A stretch of DNA of 64,000 nucleotides from Nepenthes gracilis (lineage: Eukaryota; Streptophyta; Magnoliopsida; Caryophyllales; Nepenthaceae), in assembly GCA_033239525.1 (NCBI GenBank), contig BSYO01000008.1:14492830-14556829 (forward strand), written 5' to 3'. Each line of letters opens with the position of its first letter. Position 1 is the first letter of the stretch. A model generated the notes under the pieces. It made no database searches. It was not told the DNA's origin and saw only the letters and a program-made list of their open reading frames with translations. The translations under genes were made by a program, and so were the position numbers. Shown piece by piece: positions 57,936-64,000 of the stretch.

Positions 57936-60279
57936 TTATTTAACATTGAATTGAGTGTATTTGACTGACATTTTTCAGAGGAATTACTTTGGAAATGTTA
58001 GAAAATATAGTGTCATGGAATACGCCAATTAGTGAATGTCCAAAAAATTTTTTTCTTTGACGATTCCCCAACAAAACAACATAAAGAGGAAGAGATTCCA
58101 TGACACCATTACGTTACCGAAGACATTTTTAACCATGAATGACAACAATTTAGTCTTACAGCAAAAGCCAAAATTAGAAGTTTCATCAACAGTACCACAG
58201 GCAAAAATACGTCATAAAAAAGCAAATTCATCAACACTACAACTGCATCCACCAGATACATTAGATTTACTCCACCTTTTTTCACTAAATGCTTAAGCCC
58301 TTTAATTCTCTTGATCATCTGATCCGCCAAGATCTCCAGTATTATCTTTATTCAGCAATCCTTGAATTCCTACTTGAAGATTGTTGGGTACAGCCTTGAT
58401 CGGGATGGCCAAGTCTATCAGCCTAGTAAGCTAATAGTTGATAGGTCTAGGATAACAAAATATGAGAGAGTATTGTTTGACCAATTAGATCTAAGCCCAG
58501 AAAACATGGTGTCCAGTCTTGACCCAACTTTGGTCAAGATAAATTAAGATCCAATATGTGGCCAGTGATTATTAAAAGAATTTAAACTGGACTGAATTAT
58601 ATGTTCGAATGGCAGCATTTTGAGTATTCAGCCAAGCAGTTTGTTGACTTTATGGTTAGTTCAAGTGAGAGTCTTTGAATCAACAAATTTTAACTGCTCG
58701 CCATCAGTTTAACTTTTAGAAGTCAATCGCCTCCAATCAATCATACAATTAGAATGTGCATAATAGTAGTTGAAATAATCAGTTTCTAATTGGCCTAATC
58801 ATTTAGATTGCTGCCAATTATTCCTCCTTAAAAAATTGCCAATAGTTGGTGTCATTGCTACAAATACCTAGTTTTTGCTTTGAATAAGGGGACAGAATCC
58901 AAAAAAACAAGGAGCATAGAACATAGCCATCTAACTTGTTCTTGTACGATTATATAAAGCCAAGTCCACCCTTACTTTTCTCATCCCCTCAATTTCTCCC
59001 ATAATTTTTAATTTTTTAGAACATATATCGAGTTGAATGTCAAAAGATATTTCAGAAAGTGAGTTTTAATTTCTTCAAAGTTCTTATTTATTATTATTGT
59101 ATGCATGATCCGAATAAAACAATTCGATAAGTAGATTCAAATTTTTTCAAAGTAGAACCTAGATTTCAGGCATATATTATTGGCATTGTTTATGGGAAAT
59201 ATAGACAATAAACTCATTCATACTTAAGTAGAATAACACTTATAAAAATCCATAAATTGATAACTTTTGACAAATTGACAACAGGACAATGGACAATTGA
59301 GCCAACTGTCAAAAGATGTCCTCTCTTATGACATCCTTTATGAAGAAGGTAGCTAAAAAAGTGCTCACTCATAAGCCATGTTGGACATTAGAGTTATGGT
59401 TGTTCAATTCCAAGACTTGTCAAAGATGTTGAAATTTCTCTAAGAAAGATTTAAGGACAAAACCCATCAGACAGAAGCCCTTTACCCACAAGTTTCAACT
59501 TCAAAGAGAATGTTGAAAGGTAAAAAAGTCACTTCAAGGGGAGCCACTTTTGACCAAAGATGCTAGTGGTCCTTGAGGCGCAAAACTGATTTATCTTCTT
59601 TTAGCTCGAAGGCAATCTTAATTTTAAAGTTAGGGAGGAGATCCTAAAGTGATGAAATCCTTGACACGCTTAGGATTCCAAGTGCCATACAGACCAAGAG
59701 GAAGGGTCATATAATAGTATACCCTAGACATTCCCAACTAAGTAGATATTAGGCATATATATTAATCATTCGGAATTGAGGATTTTCTTCAACCTTAAGA
59801 GGATCACTTGCACAATTGAAGTGGAGGAATGCATCAAAAGGATTGAGCAACAGGTCTTTTGAGGAAGCTCTACCGGTTAGATGATCCAACTGGGTCGTGT
59901 CCCATTTACATCCAAGGTATGTAGGCATTGCTTCCCCCATAAGCTTAAAATGCCTATGGTGGAGCAGTATGATTGAAGTACCAATTTGATAGATCACCTA
60001 AACTACTTTCATACCCTATCGGCTTCCAAAATTTGGATGATATGATACTATGTCTCTATTTTTCTTTAATTTTAAAGGGAAATATAATAATTTAGTTTTA
60101 CATGTTAGGACTAAATTCTATTGGAATCTTTCAGGAATTAATTGACTAATTTTTATCCCATTTTGCCTCTAATTAAGGGGAGGAAAAGTAGCTGTGGCAT
60201 CTTATTAGGATTAGGCAAGGTCCTAACAAGAGCTTGAAGGGTTTTTTTGGGCCTAATTCAAAGTTATAGATAGAGACAT
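57936..60279. other. AT-rich DNA with unassigned open stretches
   Basis: 58104-58290 and 58362-58547 are open on + but match nothing I know. TATATAAAG near 58950 with a CT-rich follow-up could be the promoter of the E4 5' LTR, but I could not pair LTRs. 59280-60279 may be the decayed gag N-terminal part of E4. Confidence 0.4.
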
Positions 60280-62110
60280 CTTAAACTCACTGACCTTCAT
60301 GCCTATATGATGGTCATTCAACCGAGCAACTTTTTCAAGTCACTGATTCAATAGGACCCCAAGATACTCTTGGAAGAGGAAGTTATCATTAGGACATACG
60401 CAGTGGTGAAGGAAGCAAACAATGTCAAAGGCATACAGGACAACCCAATGGCAGCAAATGGAGAAATAATAGCAACCAACCTGCTCAGGACTATTAGAAG
60501 TAACATAGAATTGAACTAGGTGCTCACCAAGAGTTCAAGCTGCTACATCATACACTTCTCATTGATAATCGGAATAATAATCTGATGCAGGTCTAGAATA
60601 AAAAGTTTTTAAATTGGTCCAAGTCAATTAAGAACCCTGGAGACTAATTCAAGTATTGTCTCTACCATCGATTTTTGAGATATAACACTAAGGATTGTTG
60701 AACACTTCAGAAAGAAATTGAGGCACCGATCCAAAAAAATGTATCTTAAAAAATATATTTAAAATCCCGAGGCCACCTCAGTCAAAGGTAAGGATGATGA
60801 AGAGTTGCCTAAGTGACCACATAATTGAGTAGTGGGTCAGGTCATTAATATAGTGTCTACGAGATCCGTCAACATGACAATTCAGGAGCATCGAGATGAA
60901 ATTTCTTTTAGAAAGAGGCAAAAGATAGGGGTAGTGAAAGAAATTATTAGTTTTAGTAACAAAAATATGATTCATATAATCACCCTCACTCTGATTCTCT
61001 TATTAAATCTGTACTGTTTCAGATAGAGTTAAGAACTATCAAGTAAAATAGGTCTTCATTAATAATGAACGGTCAAGAAATATTCTATATTTTAATGTGC
61101 TCATTAAGTTAGGATTAAAATGTAATAAAGTAGACCCATGAAATAAACCATTATATGGGCTAGATAACAAATAGGCCTAAGTTAAGAGAATCATACACCT
61201 AGAAGTTATAATAATTATGCATCATAAGACTACCTCCTATCGACTAACTTTTTTTTTTTTTTTATAGTAGGTCTCTTCTCAAATCTCTAATGCTATATTG
61301 GGCCTACCATGTGACAACATTTAGGGCAGTCACTTTCGTTTTGCATCTAAAGATAAAATTCTTAACTAAATACGGGGTCAGGGAAGAAAAAGGATGGCGA
61401 GTAATCAAACAGAGTTGTTACTTAATATGGATTGATGTCCTAGCTTCTCTAAAACCAATAGAAGAAGTTGACTTCTATGACAAATCCTCCTTTTAGCAGG
61501 CTTAACTGGACCAATTACCCCTTCAAATCTATTTGAACCTAATAGACCTAAAAAATATGTCCAAATTGGGTCTTCCATGGATAATTTGAAACAAAAATTA
61601 ATAGACTTCTTATGGAGCAACACTGACGTCTTCGTTTGGACACTGCTAAGCATGCTAAGGATTCTGATAGAGAAGATGGTGTATAAATTGAACCTCATTC
61701 TCAAGAGCAAGCTTATTGGGCAGAAAAGGTGAAACTGCTTTATAGAAAAAACTCATGGCTATTTGAGAAGAAGTTAAAAAATGAACCAATGTGACTTCAT
61801 TAGGTTGGTTAATTACTCGGATTAATTATCAAAGTTTGACCAACTAGTACATTTTACCCGATCACTAGCCATTGAGTTTCACGTATGCAAATTTAGGACG
61901 TAATCAGATCTGGATGAACCTAAAAGACAAAGAAATGATCTTGTTCCTGACCAATCTTGGAATATTCTTGTATAAAGTGATACCCTTTGGTTTCAAGAAT
62001 ATTTACGCCACATACCAAAGACTTGTAAGCAAGATGCTTGAGCAATAAATCGAAAAGAATATGGAAGTATATGTTGATGGCATATTGGTCTAAAGCACAT
62101 TTATTAGTGA
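60280..62110 (+). pseudogene. E4: decayed Tat-like gypsy gag-pol relic
   Basis: In order on +: a gag segment, DPKILLEEEVIIRTYAVVKE (about 60355), homologous to KNPQTFKEAEEIARAY in E3; an eroded CCHC knuckle, YCLYHRFLRYNTKDC (about 60655); GQVINIVSTRSVN (60835); the PR-RT linker KFLTKYGVREEKGW (61345); RT start NLKQKLIDFLWSNTDVFVW (61580); RT palm VIPFGFKNIYATYQRLV (about 61980) and YVDG (62070-62081) in place of YVDD. About 40 RT codons between the NYSD and DQLV motifs are missing. LTRs were not identified. Confidence 0.75.
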
Positions 62111-64000
62111 CCATATTAAAGGTAAGTTATCATGAAAAAGAAAGGCAACTCTATAATTATATTAAGAAAAGTATGAACCGTTTTTCAAAATGATGAGAAT
62201 TAAGAAGTAAAAAATAAAGTGCAGAGTTTTCCTTAAATAAAAGAAGTAAAGAAACCAAACCAAGGATATTTCAACAGATAATACATTTTGGCATGTCTTA
62301 GTATATTATATTGAAAGATTATTATCTGAAAATTTATTATTGTGTTGTGGTTTTGGCCCCGTCTAGAGGTATAAATATAGATGGCCCACCTCTAGATCTT
62401 GAATAGGAGGTTAGGCATTTGATTGTGTGTAGAAGGAATACAATTCAGGTTTTAATCGATCGCTCATTTAGTTAGTAAAGCCTACTGGCTCTAATCTCTA
62501 AAAAAAAGTGAGTTTTTAGCATGTTTTGACAAATAAGAATAAGGAAGAACAAGAAACATTTTTTATGGCTAATGGTAGGAAGAAATAAGATAAGAAATCA
62601 GGAGGTTGCATTTATATTTATATTATTTTGTCTTGTATAGTTCTTACCTCATACGATATGATTTTAAGTATAAATATGTATATGCATGCTCTTTGTTATG
62701 TATAGCGTCTTATTGAGTATTTGGTTTACTTTTTTACTATTTTCGCACAAGTTTCTACTGATAAACAAAAGTGAAGGTCGAAGCATTTAGTTTATGCTTT
62801 TAGAGATATTTTTGCTAACCTATGTTTTTGGGTAGTATGTATTATACTTAATTGTTAATTACTAGTTTGATTTTAGTTGCAGACTATGGTGGAATTGATG
62901 TGGAGTGTTGGATAGTTTTGATACTTAGGATGATATTGTATAGTTTGGTTTTAGTTGTTACGTTAATTAGGTATAGCGATTTACAAATGCAAGAATGATG
63001 TATCTCAGTAATAATTTTAATTTTGGATGAACAAATTTTATGAATATTTAGTACTTTCGCAGGTTGGTATATGATTGATTTGGTGATAAATAGACATCTT
63101 TTCTTTTAGGTTGACGATAGAACCACAAATGCGGTGGCAATGTGTTTGGATCCTATGTATATTATTGTGTTATTTATGTATGATCGATCAAAGTATTAAT
63201 AGGGTAAACTCACAGCCAATTGGTCTATTTATTTATTATGGGTAAATTGGTAATAAAAAGATAACCAATTATAATTATGATTAATGATGGGTTTTAGGAC
63301 ATGGTCTGTTACAAGATATTACAATTGAAAGGTGAAGATATAAGCATTTGAAACCAACGATTTGGTATTAAGGAATATTGAAGCTACCAAAAAATTCACA
63401 CACAGAAATGAACAATCCTCGACATGAGAAGGGTCATTTCTATTATTCGTAATACTCAGGAATGGAGCGTACAATCTACGCGCTCAAATCAAAAGAGCGT
63501 ACACTCTTCACCTTAAAAAATAATATCAATGAAAATGCCAACCTAGGATCTTATAGGCATGCCCTACCCCTCACTCCAGTTTGCTTGAACGATGCAAATG
63601 ATTTAAACGTTTATCAATAAATATGATAATTTATCTAAGTTTGCATGCATGTATGTATATATAAATTGTCATGGATATATTAATTTGGCCATAACTGACA
63701 CTAAGTCAGGCAGTTGGTTTTAATACCATTCTATTAAAATGTGCTAACCCAAGTGGGCAGCCATAGTGTAAGTTTAAAGATACCGTACAACCCTAAACGT
63801 GATCACACGTCCAAAGTACTTTAAGATTTAAGGGGTTGAGACCAAATCATTCATACCCTTTTGGAAGGTCAACTAACAGGTGATTTGAGGTGATCCAAGA
63901 CTTTACTATAAATAGTCACTTGGCCAATTAAACCACAATGATATAACATGCCTATAAGTAATGATGAACCTCTACATGGGATATGTATAGCTATACAATC
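62111..64000. other. AT-rich intergenic DNA, no gene seen
   Basis: TATAAATATAG at about 62371 followed by a leader-like stretch might be an LTR promoter linked to E4, but no repeat partner is present. The remainder to the window end has no coding, RNA or tandem-repeat signal that I can support. Confidence 0.45.

Noticed and set aside
58036..58547. Two open stretches that look protein-like
   Set aside because: No recognisable domain, no splice context, and AT-rich composition that makes such frames likely by chance.
62111..63200. Possible E4 3' LTR with TATAAATA
   Set aside because: No matching sequence upstream of E4 could be found by eye, so the LTR call is unsupported.

Overview
This is a stretch of flowering-plant nuclear DNA. 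The evidence is plant-type LTR retrotransposons with host-like second RNase H domains, AT-rich intergenic DNA, GT-AG introns of 0.2-3.3 kb in a host gene, and a plant LINE relic inside one of those introns. I cannot name the species. Most of the window is nested or juxtaposed Ty3/gypsy elements of the Tat lineage. One ordinary gene lies in the right half.

Layout. (1) 84-6248: LTR element E1 on +, with perfect GTGTT target-site duplications (TSDs) and LTRs only a few percent different. It keeps a broken, truncated gag, has no pol, and carries an antisense accessory gene. (2) 6254-13308: AT-rich DNA holding two direct copies of an unclassified repeat (about 7960-9510 and 10263-11735), each with a GC-rich island. 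(3) 13309-24231: E2 on -, a 10.9-kb Tat-type element with AATAT TSDs, decayed gag-PR-RT-RH-aRNH-IN, and an accessory gene on the opposite strand (+). (4) 24237-27036: intergenic, with a 50-bp minisatellite. (5) 27042-37975: E3 on -, older, with GGTAC TSDs and the same architecture. It contains a solo LTR of the E2 family (27824-28842). E3 itself sits inside a chromodomain-type gypsy relic (37976-38400). (6) About 39490-50480: a host gene on + with a non-coding first exon, a SAP-like N-terminus and a long, probably disordered protein. A LINE RT relic lies antisense in its large intron. (7) 50.5-58.6 kb: mostly unassigned, with a 63-bp minisatellite and one weak candidate gene. (8) 60.28-62.11 kb: E4, a badly decayed gag-pol relic on +. 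The rest, to 64000, shows no gene.

The most interesting recurring object is the antisense accessory gene. It occurs three times, in three separate element families. Each copy has an N-terminal domain like Pfam Transposase_28 ('putative gypsy type transposon'), an acidic, serine-rich or basic middle, an intron, and a coiled coil near the C-terminus. A TATA-like box lies about 95-115 bp before each ATG. E1 has dropped the whole pol yet keeps this gene. Comparable accessory genes are known from Grande and other Tat-lineage elements, so the class is not new; the shared promoter spacing and intron are the points worth testing. All copies here carry stops or frameshifts, and every pol copy has lost key residues or reading frame, so nothing in the window looks autonomous.
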